64,000 nucleotides of DNA, taken from Clostridia bacterium (GTDB taxonomy: Bacteria; Bacillota; Clostridia; Oscillospirales; CAG-272). Each line of letters begins with the position of its first letter. The stretch's first letter is position 1. Below, in pieces: positions 9,469-17,510 of this stretch. A program made the position numbers and the translations under genes. The notes under the pieces are model-generated. The model was not told where the DNA came from, did no database searches, and worked only from the letters and a program-made list of their open reading frames with translations. The stretch lies in the NCBI GenBank assembly GCA_017942005.1, contig JAGAVJ010000026.1, positions 1 through 64,000 of the forward strand, read 5' to 3'.

Positions 9469-9497
9469 ATAATAACACAGTTTTTGCATATTGTCAA
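9469..9497 (-). promoter_or_regulatory. Sigma-A-type promoter for the secreted protein
   Basis: On the minus strand TTGACA (9492-9497) is followed by 17 bases and TATTAT (9469-9474), 83 bases upstream of the start at 9386. Confidence 0.75.
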
Positions 9498-9672
9498 TAG
9501 GAAATGAAGACTTTTTATGAATATTCCGTTTTGCTTAAAATATGTACGGTTGGTCTTGTACAGAGGTGGAAACAATCAATATTTACAAAAAATTAAAACC
9601 TTGTTCCCGCCCATTCTATGCGCCTGTGATAAAATGATACGTACAAGAAATTTTGGGATGAGGTTTGTATCG

Positions 9673-10728
9673 GTGTTCGGATATGTCAGACCGCAAGCCG
9701 ACGAGCTGCGGGTGAAGGAATATGCATGGTACCGCGCGGTATACTGCGGTTTGTGCCGCAGTATGGAGAAAAACATCTCTCCGCTTCTGTCGCTGACCCT
9801 GCGGTATGACTATGTCCTGCTTGCCATGACAAGAATGCTTCTGTGTGACGAGCACGGCAATGTGGAGATGCACCGCTGTATGGCAAACCCGCTGCACAAA
9901 AAGCCGATGCTTGCAGACAGTGAAACGCTTTCTTTTTGTGCGGCATGTGCAGCAATGCTTGCCCATGCTTCTGTTCTTGACAATATCCGGGATGAACACG
10001 GCGCGGTACGGCTTCTGTACCGCGCGGCACAAATTCCCACAGCGGCGATGTATAAAAAGGCGATCAGACGGAGCGAAAAATCGGAGACAGATACGGCGAA
10101 TGGTGTAGCAGCAGAGAATGCCGACGCCGCACAGTACCCAAAGACACTACAGGAACTTGGGGAGACGGTGAAAATGCATTTAGCAGCGCTGTCCGAATTG
10201 GAACGATCCGCACTGGATTCCTCCAAACCGGGATTATCTGAACCAGAAAATTCTGTATCAGAATTATCTAAACCAGAAAAAGCAAGAATTGTGTCCCCGG
10301 ACGAAGCTGCACAGCCGTTTGGAGACGTTCTTTCTGCCATTTTTTCGTTTGGTCTGGACGATGAAAGCAGCAGACGGATTGCAAGGCACGTCGGTACCCA
10401 TGTCGGAAGGTTCATCTATCTTTGCGATGCGGCGGACGACGCGCCGAAGGACGAAAAAAGCGGCGCCTACAATCCGTTTGTACAGGCAGCAAAAGAGATG
10501 GATATGCTGGTTAGAGACTATTTGAACGCGTATCGCGTGCGCATTGAGACCGCACTGCACATGGAATGCGCAGCCGCCCTTGATGCGATTTCTCTGTCCA
10601 AAAGCTTTGAAACGCATCCGGCACGTCCGTGTATCGAAAATATCCTGATACTTGGGATGCCGGCTGCGGCAAAACACGTATTGGATATGCCGGGTGTTCC
10701 GCTTTCCAAAAAAGACGCAGCAAAATAA
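9673..10728 (+). CDS. DUF5685 family protein
   Basis: About 351 aa. The N-terminus FGYVRPQADELRVKEYAWYR followed by CGLCR matches my memory of the DUF5685 family, whose role is unknown. Several conserved cysteines (CGLC, FCAACAAML) suggest metal binding. A low-complexity Ser/Glu/Pro segment splits the two helical halves. The start is a GTG at 9673 preceded by GGATGAGG, giving MFGYVRP. The ATG at 9658 is an alternative. It leads a co-directional cluster with a DnaJ-domain gene and a zinc-ribbon gene. Confidence 0.72.
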   Translation: MFGYVRPQADELRVKEYAWYRAVYCGLCRSMEKNISPLLSLTLRYDYVLLAMTRMLLCDEHGNVEMHRCMANPLHKKPMLADSETLSFCAACAAMLAHASVLDNIRDEHGAVRLLYRAAQIPTAAMYKKAIRRSEKSETDTANGVAAENADAAQYPKTLQELGETVKMHLAALSELERSALDSSKPGLSEPENSVSELSKPEKARIVSPDEAAQPFGDVLSAIFSFGLDDESSRRIARHVGTHVGRFIYLCDAADDAPKDEKSGAYNPFVQAAKEMDMLVRDYLNAYRVRIETALHMECAAALDAISLSKSFETHPARPCIENILILGMPAAAKHVLDMPGVPLSKKDAAK

Positions 10729-10748
10729 ATTGAAAGATAGAAACAAGA

Positions 10749-10884
10749 GTGTTTTGTGACGCTCGCTGCTTGAAAAGCGGGCGATGTCCGCCTTGGGGCG
10801 CGTCACAGCTCCAGAAAAAGAGGAAATAACTTTCACGAGAGTGAACGTTATGGTCATAAATATTATAAAAAGGAATCAGCATTC
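10749..10884 (+). ncRNA. Structured leader module upstream of the dnaJ-like gene, with a 12-codon leader ORF
   Basis: It contains TTTTGTGACG...CGTCACA (P2, 10755-10807) with a branched insert, including CGCTCGCT pairing with AGCGGGCG. The SD AAAAAGAGGAAA follows. Then comes a hairpin (ATAAC, TTCAC, loop GAGA, GTGAA, GTTAT; 10826-10851) and ATGGTCATAAAT. That ATG (10850) opens a 12-codon [15 protein letters not shown], whose TGA overlaps the dnaJ-like ATG at 10885. Confidence 0.6.
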
Positions 10885-11526
10885 ATGACAGATCCGTATA
10901 AGGTATTGGGCGTGTCGAGAGACGCAACCGATGAAGAAATCAAAAAAGAGTACCGCAATCTCGCACGGAAATACCATCCAGACAACTATGCCGGAAGTGA
11001 TTTAGCCGATCTCGCGGGTGAAAAAATGAAAGAGATCAACGAGGCATATGACCAGATACAAAAAGAACGCGCAGGCAAAACATCCGGGGGAGGATACGGC
11101 GGCTATCAATCGCAAAGCGGCGGCGCATCATACCGCGGCACAGGCGGCAGTGCAGGCGGTGGAGCGGCAGGGCTTGGCAGAGTGCGGCAGCTGATCAACG
11201 CCGGACGCTTTGCAGAAGCCGGAATCATCCTTGACAGCATTGCGCAGGGACAGCGCAATGCGGAGTGGAACTATTTAAAGGGATGTGTACTGCTCCAGCG
11301 CGGCTGGTACTATGACGCACAGAAATACTTTGAGCTTGCGTGCTATATGGATCCAGGCAACACCGAGTATCAGGCGGCGCTGCAAAACATCCGCAATTCT
11401 GCCGGACAGTACGGAAAGACGTACCGTCAAAGCGCCGGATGCTCGGCATGCGATATGTGTACCGGTTTGATTTGTGCGGACTGCTTGTGTGAATGCTGCG
11501 GAGGCGATTTGATCCGCTGCTGCTAA
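10885..11526 (+). CDS. DnaJ-domain protein with TPR-like and Cys-rich tail
   Basis: 213 aa. Residues 1-62 are a J domain with the HPD tripeptide in KYHPDNY, so it should stimulate an Hsp70 ATPase. A Gly/Ser-rich linker (about 68-94) leads to a TPR-like segment (about 95-160). The C-terminus has ten cysteines, including CDMC and a final CC, and probably binds metal. It lacks the standard DnaJ zinc domain, so it is not the general chaperone DnaJ. Its start overlaps the stop of the upstream leader ORF, and a local AAAAAGGA can also serve as SD. Confidence 0.8.
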   Translation: MTDPYKVLGVSRDATDEEIKKEYRNLARKYHPDNYAGSDLADLAGEKMKEINEAYDQIQKERAGKTSGGGYGGYQSQSGGASYRGTGGSAGGGAAGLGRVRQLINAGRFAEAGIILDSIAQGQRNAEWNYLKGCVLLQRGWYYDAQKYFELACYMDPGNTEYQAALQNIRNSAGQYGKTYRQSAGCSACDMCTGLICADCLCECCGGDLIRCC

Positions 11527-11656
11527 GCTTGCAGGCAGGAACTGCTGATTGCAGGTCTGCAAATTGCAGGTTCTGCCGGTCAGCATTTGACAATCATGCA
11601 TAGGGCATATATGTATTACCGCATTTTGATGAAAACAGAAAGGATAACTATGCTTT

Positions 11657-12508
11657 ATGAGAAAATGTGAAAACGACAGTCTTGATCATCCGGAGCTGAA
11701 TTTATGCCCGGAGTGCGGAAGCTATTTTGCCGGTGACAGTAATGTATGCCCCATCTGCGGCGCGGTATGTCCGGAGAGCTTCCGTGCCGGCAACCGGGAA
11801 CCAAAGAAAGCAAGATACAAAGAAAACCCGTTTATGGCAAACCGCGGCAGTACCCGTGTGACATTCGTTGCGTGGTATTATTCGTGGTGGTTTATCGTCC
11901 TTATGCTGATTTTCATGCCGCTTGTCGGTATCGTGCTGCTTATCACCTCTCCGCACAAGACATCCCTGAAGGTCGGATTGGCGGCAGCAGGCGCCGCGTA
12001 CATGGTTCTGATGAATTTTGGCGTGGGAACGATGATCAATAACAGTATCCGGCAAATGCTTGACAAGCCGATTGATACAAAAATGACGTGGGAAGAGTAT
12101 ACCTCTGCATGTACACCGACAGACGCTGAGACGTTTTACCGTTCTCCCGGTACCTATCAGAATCAGTATGTGAAGCTTGAAGTTGCGGTCAAAGAAAAAA
12201 TTTTGGACGCGGAAGCATACTACAACAAAGAAAGCTGTCCGGAATACTATGTTTGTACCGCACGTGCATATCACGACGCATCCCCGGAAACAGAAGCGCC
12301 GTTTGAAATTCTGGTACGCGACTGTGCATCCCTGCGCCGGGAAGGGGACCGTCAGCAGAACTTTATTGCGGGGGACGTCATCAACGTTTACGGAGAGGGC
12401 GCAGGAAACGTTTCGTTTTACGATATGGAAGGAATCATGCATTCCGCGCCGTGTATTCATATGGCATATGCATATTTGGCGGCTGAGTCTAATGACAACA
12501 TTCGATGA
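11657..12508 (+). CDS. Zinc-ribbon membrane protein of unknown function
   Basis: 283 aa. An N-terminal zinc ribbon has two CPxCG-type knuckles (CPECG at about 17, CPICG at about 32). Two hydrophobic segments (about 72-95 and 106-126) follow, then a soluble domain of about 150 residues that may be a beta-barrel. The function is not recognised. An ATG at 11650 opens a six-codon ORF overlapping this start, and the AAAGGA SD fits either. It closes the DUF5685-DnaJ cluster, followed by a perfect terminator. Confidence 0.65.
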   Translation: MRKCENDSLDHPELNLCPECGSYFAGDSNVCPICGAVCPESFRAGNREPKKARYKENPFMANRGSTRVTFVAWYYSWWFIVLMLIFMPLVGIVLLITSPHKTSLKVGLAAAGAAYMVLMNFGVGTMINNSIRQMLDKPIDTKMTWEEYTSACTPTDAETFYRSPGTYQNQYVKLEVAVKEKILDAEAYYNKESCPEYYVCTARAYHDASPETEAPFEILVRDCASLRREGDRQQNFIAGDVINVYGEGAGNVSFYDMEGIMHSAPCIHMAYAYLAAESNDNIR

Positions 12509-12533
12509 AATTGTAAACAGACATAATAATATA

Positions 12534-12580
12534 GGATTGCAGTTTTGTATCAGCAATGCAAAACTGCAATCCTTTTTTGT
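12534..12580 (+). terminator. Intrinsic terminator
   Basis: GGATTGCAGTTTTG (12534-12547) pairs perfectly with 12559-12572 and is followed by TTTTTTG. It ends the zinc-ribbon gene and overlaps the start of the downstream interval before the convergent GNAT gene. Confidence 0.9.
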
Positions 12581-12582
12581 TT

Positions 12583-13170
12583 TTATGGCGATATCGGAGG
12601 AAATTCGGATTTTTTCTGTTCTGAATATGGGGTGACAGACGGCTGCACAGCATTGTGCGTTCCAATGATTTTTTCCATCCAGATCATATTGTACCAACGA
12701 CCGAATTTGTAGCCGCATTGATGAAATTCTCCGATTTTTTCATACCCCAGATGTGCATGAAAATCGGCGCTGTTTGTGGTCAGGTATTCATCTTCATATA
12801 CGGGATATCCGATACAGGCGTATAGGTTGAGAATGCCCATACCATGCAGCGCTTTTTCCAATGCCTCATAAAGACGCCTTCCCAGACCGCATTTTTGCGC
12901 ATTGCGGTCAAGATATATGGTCGTTTCACAGGACCAGTCATAGGCAGCTCTTTTGTGAAAGGCACCCGCATAGGCATAGCCTTCGATATATCCGTCTTTT
13001 ACAATGACAAGATATGGATAACGCTGAAGCGTTACCTCCATACGGTTTTTGAATTCTGCCAATGACGGGACCTCGTATTCAAAGGTAATCGCCGTATTTT
13101 TTACATAATATGCATAGATTTCTAAAAGACGCGCCGCATCCTCTGCGGCTGCATTTCGAACTGTTATCAT
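12583..13170 (-). CDS. GNAT N-acetyltransferase, phosphinothricin/methionine-sulfoximine type
   Basis: 195 aa. The fold is recognised from the N-terminal IRNA-like strand (ITVRNAAAEDAARLLEIY), ITFEYEVPS, the acetyl-CoA loop RNAQKCGLGRRLYEAL and a C-terminal HLGYEKIGEFHQCGYKFG. Close relatives acetylate small amines such as phosphinothricin or methionine sulfoximine. The substrate is inferred from family only. The last 25 or so residues are an extra tail. The start has AGGAAGG upstream, and a divergent leader-like structure lies further up. Confidence 0.8.
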   Translation of the reverse strand: MITVRNAAAEDAARLLEIYAYYVKNTAITFEYEVPSLAEFKNRMEVTLQRYPYLVIVKDGYIEGYAYAGAFHKRAAYDWSCETTIYLDRNAQKCGLGRRLYEALEKALHGMGILNLYACIGYPVYEDEYLTTNSADFHAHLGYEKIGEFHQCGYKFGRWYNMIWMEKIIGTHNAVQPSVTPYSEQKKSEFPPISP

Positions 13171-13183
13171 AGGTTTTTATCCT

Positions 13184-13280
13184 TCCTGCTGTGGAAAGTT
13201 TGTTTTCCGGCAGCGTCTGTGGTCACCCACAGACAGACATCGCTGCTTTCCAAACAACGAAAGTCACAAAGCACCGAAGA
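13184..13280 (-). promoter_or_regulatory. Divergent relative of the P2 leader structure upstream of the GNAT gene
   Basis: Read on the minus strand, this contains CTTTGTGACTTTCGTTG...AAAGCAGCGATGTC, close to the branched P2 inserts at 10755 and 19167. It then has GTCTGTGG-GTGA-CCACAGAC and a GCAGCG/CGCTGC stem. The P3 and ATGGTT parts are missing, so this is a partial or decayed copy. Confidence 0.45.
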
Positions 13281-13334
13281 CGCTTCTGCTGTTCAAACGG
13301 TTTTTTCTTTTTGTTTTGTTGTATGGATCAAGTT

Positions 13335-13925
13335 TTAAGACTGTTTTCTTGCAGTAAAAATCCATTTTGCAGGCAGATACAGAAAAATTCCCCAAAGGGC
13401 GGTATACAGCGCGGTGTGCAGGACATCCGACAGCAGAACGGCGGCGGCAGGGAGCGGGGCGTGGTAATAGAGGGCGGTGACTGCAATGCCGGCTGCACGA
13501 TATCCGGCATATAGTACCGATGCGGCAGCGTCATAGAGTAGGAACATCCAAAACCGGCGGCGGAGCATGCGGATGCTGCACAACCCGGCGCAAAATCCAA
13601 GACATAAATAGACCATGGGAAGAAGATACAAACGGCTGCCGCCGGCGGCATCGGATAAAAGACCGCAGAAGATACCAAACCACGCGCCAGAAAAAGGTCC
13701 TGCATAAAACGCGCAGACAGTCACCCATACCGGCATCAGTGCAGGAATTGTCGGTGCAATTCCCGTTGAAAGAGAAAAAGAGGTACCGTCCAAAAGACAG
13801 AGAAATACAGAAAACAGGACACACAGCGTCCACCGGACGAGCTTGTCCATGACTTGTCTGCGCACCTCTCTGGCATGCGCACGGTAGGCGCTGGAGCTTG
13901 TGTGCGGTGTATAGATGCGCGGCAT
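13335..13925 (-). CDS. MreD-like membrane protein
   Basis: 196 aa with about five hydrophobic segments. The spacing and the motif PVWVTVCAFYAGPFSGAWFG followed by GLLSDAAGG resemble MreD, the rod-shape protein that works with MreB, MreC and penicillin-binding proteins. The start has AAAGGAGG nine bases upstream. No mreB or mreC is nearby, so this is either a detached mreD or another small membrane protein of similar build. Confidence 0.55.
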   Translation of the reverse strand: MPRIYTPHTSSSAYRAHAREVRRQVMDKLVRWTLCVLFSVFLCLLDGTSFSLSTGIAPTIPALMPVWVTVCAFYAGPFSGAWFGIFCGLLSDAAGGSRLYLLPMVYLCLGFCAGLCSIRMLRRRFWMFLLYDAAASVLYAGYRAAGIAVTALYYHAPLPAAAVLLSDVLHTALYTALWGIFLYLPAKWIFTARKQS

Positions 13926-14010
13926 TGGCGTATTCCTCCTTTTCTCACCGAAAGTACAGCTTTCTGTAGCGTCGGCGTAACGTCATACTGTATTTGAACT
14001 GTGCATAAAA

Positions 14011-14123
14011 TAACGTGAGTTCGATGAATTTCATGGAAAAAATTTTTGTTCGTTAAACGTTTTTGCGGTGGAGTTTGAGGAGGTGCTTTTTTCAAAAAGC
14101 ATCTCCTCATCAAACCCACGTAA
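14011..14123. repeat. TIR palindromic element 2
   Basis: TAACGTGAGTTCGATGA (14011-14027) and the inverted TCATCAAACCCACGTAA (14107-14123) flank GCGGTGGAGTTTGAGGAGGT and its hairpin partner. It lies in the 369-bp gap between the MreD-like gene and spmA. Apart from this element and the spmA leader I see nothing in the gap. Confidence 0.8.
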
Positions 14124-14222
14124 AAAATAAATCCTTTATAATCATAACACAGTTTTTTTCTGTTGTCAATGGATATGGAAAAAGAAAATGCAGAGTGACA
14201 GCGTATTCTTTATTCTGAAACT

Positions 14223-14294
14223 CTAAGCTGTGCAGCCTCACCCACAATTCCACGGGAAAGGAAGCTTTCGTAAACGAAAGTCAAGGTTATTTTT
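14223..14294 (+). promoter_or_regulatory. Leader module copy upstream of spmA
   Basis: A degenerate P2 region ending in CACAATTCCAC is followed by the SD GAAAGGAA. Hairpin P3 comes next (CTTTCG 14265-14270, loop TAAA, CGAAAG 14275-14280), then AAGGTTATTTTTATG. The first ATG of the usual ATGGTTATAAATATG is AAG here, so the second ATG (14295) is the only start. Confidence 0.6.
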
Positions 14295-15128
14295 ATGGCA
14301 GGAACGGTATTTGGCGTTTTTTGTGCGATTTCGTTTCTTTGCGCGGTGTATACGGGAAACCTCGCCGCATACGGAAATGCGTTATTTTCCGGTGCTTCGG
14401 ATGCGGTGACGCTGATGCTGACGCTGGGCGGTGCGATGTGTCTTTGGTGCGGCGTGTTGGAAGTGTTCCGGGAAGCAGGCGCAATGAAACTGGTGGAAGG
14501 GCTGCTGTCGCCGCTGCTCGGATGGTTGTTTCCGGCGGCAAAGCGTGCCAATGGAGGAGAGGGCGCCGCAATGGAGGAAATTGCCGCGTCCTTTGCCGCC
14601 AATCTGCTTGGTATCGGCAATGCGGCGACACCGCTTGGTCTTGCCGCAATGCAGGCGCTGGAGGATGCGGCGGTCCAAGAGGATGCTAATACAGGACAAG
14701 GTCATATTATACAGGAAACGCCCTTACAGGAGACGGCACAGCATAACGGTACAAAAAATATCCCTACACAGGGACACGCGGTGAGAAAAACCGAAAAAAC
14801 AGCAGAAAGGTCTTCTGGTCTGTGGTCGGACATGACGATGTTTACCGTACTGAATACGACACCCATTGCCTTGCTGCCTACCACATTGCTGTCGCTTCGG
14901 TTTGCGGCAGGCTCTGCAAATCCCGGACAGATTCTGCCGGCGGTGTGGATGGTGTCGACGGCTGGTTTTTTCTTTGCTGCGATCATAACGCGCGCGCTGT
15001 GCACAGCAAAACCGTCATGCTGCGGAAAAAAGAAGGGCGGTGTTGATCAGAATACGCGCAGAACCCGCAAAAGAACGGAAACATCTGCTGCCGCAGAAAA
15101 ATCCACGGTACTGGGAGGAATACAATGA
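14295..15128 (+). CDS. spmA: Spore maturation protein A
   Basis: 277 aa, a multi-pass membrane protein of the nucleoside-recognition (Gate) family. With SpmB it is linked to core dehydration during spore formation in Bacillus. Seen here: GGAMCLWCGVLEVFREAG and EEIAASFAANLLGIGNAATP, both typical. It is about 80 residues longer than usual because of a polar Gln/Thr-rich insert (about 125-176) and a basic tail. It overlaps spmB by 4 bp. The leader upstream is a copy of the SD-hairpin module. Confidence 0.88.
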   Translation: MAGTVFGVFCAISFLCAVYTGNLAAYGNALFSGASDAVTLMLTLGGAMCLWCGVLEVFREAGAMKLVEGLLSPLLGWLFPAAKRANGGEGAAMEEIAASFAANLLGIGNAATPLGLAAMQALEDAAVQEDANTGQGHIIQETPLQETAQHNGTKNIPTQGHAVRKTEKTAERSSGLWSDMTMFTVLNTTPIALLPTTLLSLRFAAGSANPGQILPAVWMVSTAGFFFAAIITRALCTAKPSCCGKKKGGVDQNTRRTRKRTETSAAAEKSTVLGGIQ

Positions 15129-15649
15129 CAAATCTGTTCCTCCCCATTCTGATTTTGCTTTTGGGTATTTTGTTTTTGTTCCGAGGGAAAAGAAGCACAG
15201 ACGCCTTTCTGCGCGGTGCAAAAAATGGATTGTCCGCAGCGGTTTCCCTGTTCCCGACGCTGTTGTTGTTCCTCACCGCGGTTTCTTTGTTTCGTGCGTC
15301 TGGTGCGGCGGAATTGATTACCGTATGGCTTTCGCCCCTTTGCCGGGTGCTTCATATTCCGTCGGAGCTTCTGCCGCTGCTGTTCACCCGACCCATCTCC
15401 GGCAGTGCGTCCACGGCGGTGCTGAGCGACCTCTTTTCGCAGTACGGAGCAGATTCCCGCGTTGGGTTTGCGGCTTCTATCCTTGCCGGGTCTTCGGAAA
15501 CCATGCTTTATGTGCTGGCGCTTTACTGTACCGGAAAGGGTGAACGCAGCCGCCATATGCGCCATGTTTTTCCTGCTGCCTTTCTGACGACACTGTTTGT
15601 CACTGCACTTTCTCTTGCAGCAGCAAATTGGTTTTATCGGTCTGTATGA
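15125..15649 (+). CDS. spmB: Spore maturation protein B
   Basis: 174 aa, a membrane protein of the Gate family and partner of SpmA. Motifs: GLSAAVSLFPTLLLF, FTRPISGSASTAVLSD and AGSSETMLYVLALY. Length is typical for SpmB. The start overlaps spmA (ATGA). Presence of spmAB together with coat-F genes implies a spore-forming lineage, though neither gene alone proves sporulation. Confidence 0.9.
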   Translation: MTNLFLPILILLLGILFLFRGKRSTDAFLRGAKNGLSAAVSLFPTLLLFLTAVSLFRASGAAELITVWLSPLCRVLHIPSELLPLLFTRPISGSASTAVLSDLFSQYGADSRVGFAASILAGSSETMLYVLALYCTGKGERSRHMRHVFPAAFLTTLFVTALSLAAANWFYRSV

Positions 15650-15726
15650 AGGATTGCCAGCTTACGGTCTGCCGCACTTCCAGGACATCATCCTAAAAAA
15701 TTTTCAAATTCTTTTTCAAAAATCTA

Positions 15727-15755
15727 TTGCAATTCTGCGTTTTTTGTTATATAAT
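15727..15755 (+). promoter_or_regulatory. Sigma-A-type promoter for asnS
   Basis: TTGCAA (15727-15732), 17 bases, then TATAAT (15750-15755). The predicted leader is about 200 nt. No T-box specifier or antiterminator motif (AGGGTGGNACCGCG) is visible in it. Confidence 0.8.
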
Positions 15756-15900
15756 ATATCTATTAATCATCGTGCAGACATGGTTTTTTGCATCTCTTTG
15801 AGCGATGAGAGAACCTGTGATGGTTTGCGGCTTGTACCAAAACAGTACAGGTGTATATCATCCATGCGCAGATGTGAGAATTTAAAAGAAAGGATAAGAA

Positions 15901-15961
15901 GTCTGAAACTCCATTTTTCAGACTGTGTTTTGTGGCTTTCAGCCTCAATTCCACAAATGAA
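15901..15961 (+). promoter_or_regulatory. Partial leader module (P1-P2 only) upstream of asnS
   Basis: P1 is GTCTGAAA/TTTCAGAC (15901-15908 and 15916-15923) and P2 is TTGTGGC/GCCTCAA (15930-15936 and 15942-15948), then TTCCACA. The usual SD-P3 part is missing. An AAAGGATAAGAA lies directly 5' of P1, so SD and start codon are again separated by hairpins. Confidence 0.6.
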
Positions 15962-17356
15962 ATGAAAAGAGTCTGTATTAAAGAAATCTACAAGGATATG
16001 GCCGCTTTCGACGGAAAATGCATCACCGTCGCAGGCTGGGCAAGAAATATCCGTGCAAGCAACGCCTTTGGCTTTATCGAATTGAATGACGGCAGCTACT
16101 TCAAGAATCTTCAGGTTGTTTTAGAGGATGAAACGCTTGCAAACTACAAGGAGATCGTCAAACAGAATATCGGCTGTGCACTGATTGTCACCGGTACCAT
16201 TGTTCTGACACCCGATGCCAAGCAGCCGTTTGAAATGAAGGCGGAGACTGCCTGTGTTGAGGGGGCGTCTACGCCGGATTATCCCCTGCAGAAGAAACGC
16301 CACTCCCTTGAATATCTGCGCACCATTGCACATCTGCGTCCCCGTGCCAATACCTTTAACGCGGTTTTCCGTGTTCGTTCCACTGCTGCATACGCAATCC
16401 ATAAATTCTTCCAGGAGCGCGGCTTTGTCTATGTCAATACCCCGATTATTACCGGCTCCGACTGTGAAGGTGCGGGCGAGATGTTCCGCATTACCACATT
16501 GGATGTGGATCATCCGCCGAGAACAGAGGAAGGAAAGGTCGACTGGTCTCAGGATTTCTTTGGAAAATCCACAAACTTGACTGTCTCCGGTCAGCTGGAA
16601 GCCGAAACCTTTGCCATGGCATATGCAAATGTATATACCTTTGGTCCGACGTTCCGTGCAGAAAACTCCAATACCCAGCGTCATGCCGCTGAATTCTGGA
16701 TGATGGAGCCGGAGATTGCATTTGCCGACCTGTCTGACGATATGGAGCTGGCGGAGGATATGATCAAATATGTCATCCGCTATGTGATGGAAGAATGTGC
16801 GGCGGAAATGGAATTTTTCAACAGCTTTGTGGACAAAGGTCTGATTGACCGTCTGACAGCGCTTGTCAACAGCGACTTTGGCCGCGTGACTTATACAGAG
16901 GCGGTGGAGCTTCTTAAGAAATCCGGACAGAAGTTTGACTATCCGGTCGAGTGGGGCATTGATTTGCAGACCGAGCACGAGCGGTATCTGACCGAGGTTA
17001 TTTTCGGTAAGCCGGTATTTGTCACCGATTATCCGGCAGAAATCAAGGCGTTCTATATGCGTCTCAATGACGACGGCAAAACGGTTGCCGCGATGGATAT
17101 GCTGGTTCCCGGCGTCGGTGAATTGATCGGCGGTTCTCAGCGTGAGGAACGGCTGGATTATCTGGAACGCGCAATGGAGAAATTCCACTTAAATCCCGAA
17201 GATTACTGGTGGTATACCGAGCTGCGCAAGTATGGCGGTACGCATCACGCAGGCTTCGGTCTTGGCTTTGAGCGTCTGATTATGTATATCACAGGTGTAT
17301 CCAACATCCGTGACGTAGAAGCATATCCGCGCACAAAGGGCTTGGCAGAGTTCTGA
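15962..17356 (+). CDS. asnS: Asparaginyl-tRNA synthetase
   Basis: 464 aa, class IIb synthetase charging tRNA-Asn. An N-terminal OB-fold anticodon domain (to about residue 105) leads to the catalytic core with motif 2 ([20 protein letters not shown]) and motif 3 ([15 protein letters not shown]). The start at 15962 gives [12 protein letters not shown], the family-like N-terminus. It has no SD within 20 bases. A GTG at 15932 is an in-frame alternative. Length and motifs are normal. Confidence 0.93.
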   Translation: MKRVCIKEIYKDMAAFDGKCITVAGWARNIRASNAFGFIELNDGSYFKNLQVVLEDETLANYKEIVKQNIGCALIVTGTIVLTPDAKQPFEMKAETACVEGASTPDYPLQKKRHSLEYLRTIAHLRPRANTFNAVFRVRSTAAYAIHKFFQERGFVYVNTPIITGSDCEGAGEMFRITTLDVDHPPRTEEGKVDWSQDFFGKSTNLTVSGQLEAETFAMAYANVYTFGPTFRAENSNTQRHAAEFWMMEPEIAFADLSDDMELAEDMIKYVIRYVMEECAAEMEFFNSFVDKGLIDRLTALVNSDFGRVTYTEAVELLKKSGQKFDYPVEWGIDLQTEHERYLTEVIFGKPVFVTDYPAEIKAFYMRLNDDGKTVAAMDMLVPGVGELIGGSQREERLDYLERAMEKFHLNPEDYWWYTELRKYGGTHHAGFGLGFERLIMYITGVSNIRDVEAYPRTKGLAEF

Positions 17357-17458
17357 TTTTCAAATAGCAAAAAGCGGATGCGCAGAACGGAAACGGGAGG
17401 CAGCCCGCTTTTTCTTCTTTACATATAAAAATACAAAACGGTAGTATTCTATCCAAAA

Positions 17459-17510
17459 GAAAGGAAGTTGTTCGCATATGGCTTGCAGTACAGATGCATA
17501 TGCGGACAGT
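17459..17510 (+). promoter_or_regulatory. SD-hairpin-start arrangement at purB
   Basis: GAAAGGAA (17459-17466) is followed by an 8-bp perfect stem, CGCATATG (17473-17480) with CATATGCG (17497-17504), then ATGGTTGTTTTTATG. It matches the leader family in layout and in the ATGGTT...ATG ending, not in hairpin sequence. An ATG at 17478 inside the stem is a competing start in the same frame. Confidence 0.55.

Noticed and set aside
15756-15961. T-box riboswitch before asnS
   Set aside because: No AGGGTGGNACCGCG antiterminator motif and no T-run terminator were found in the leader.
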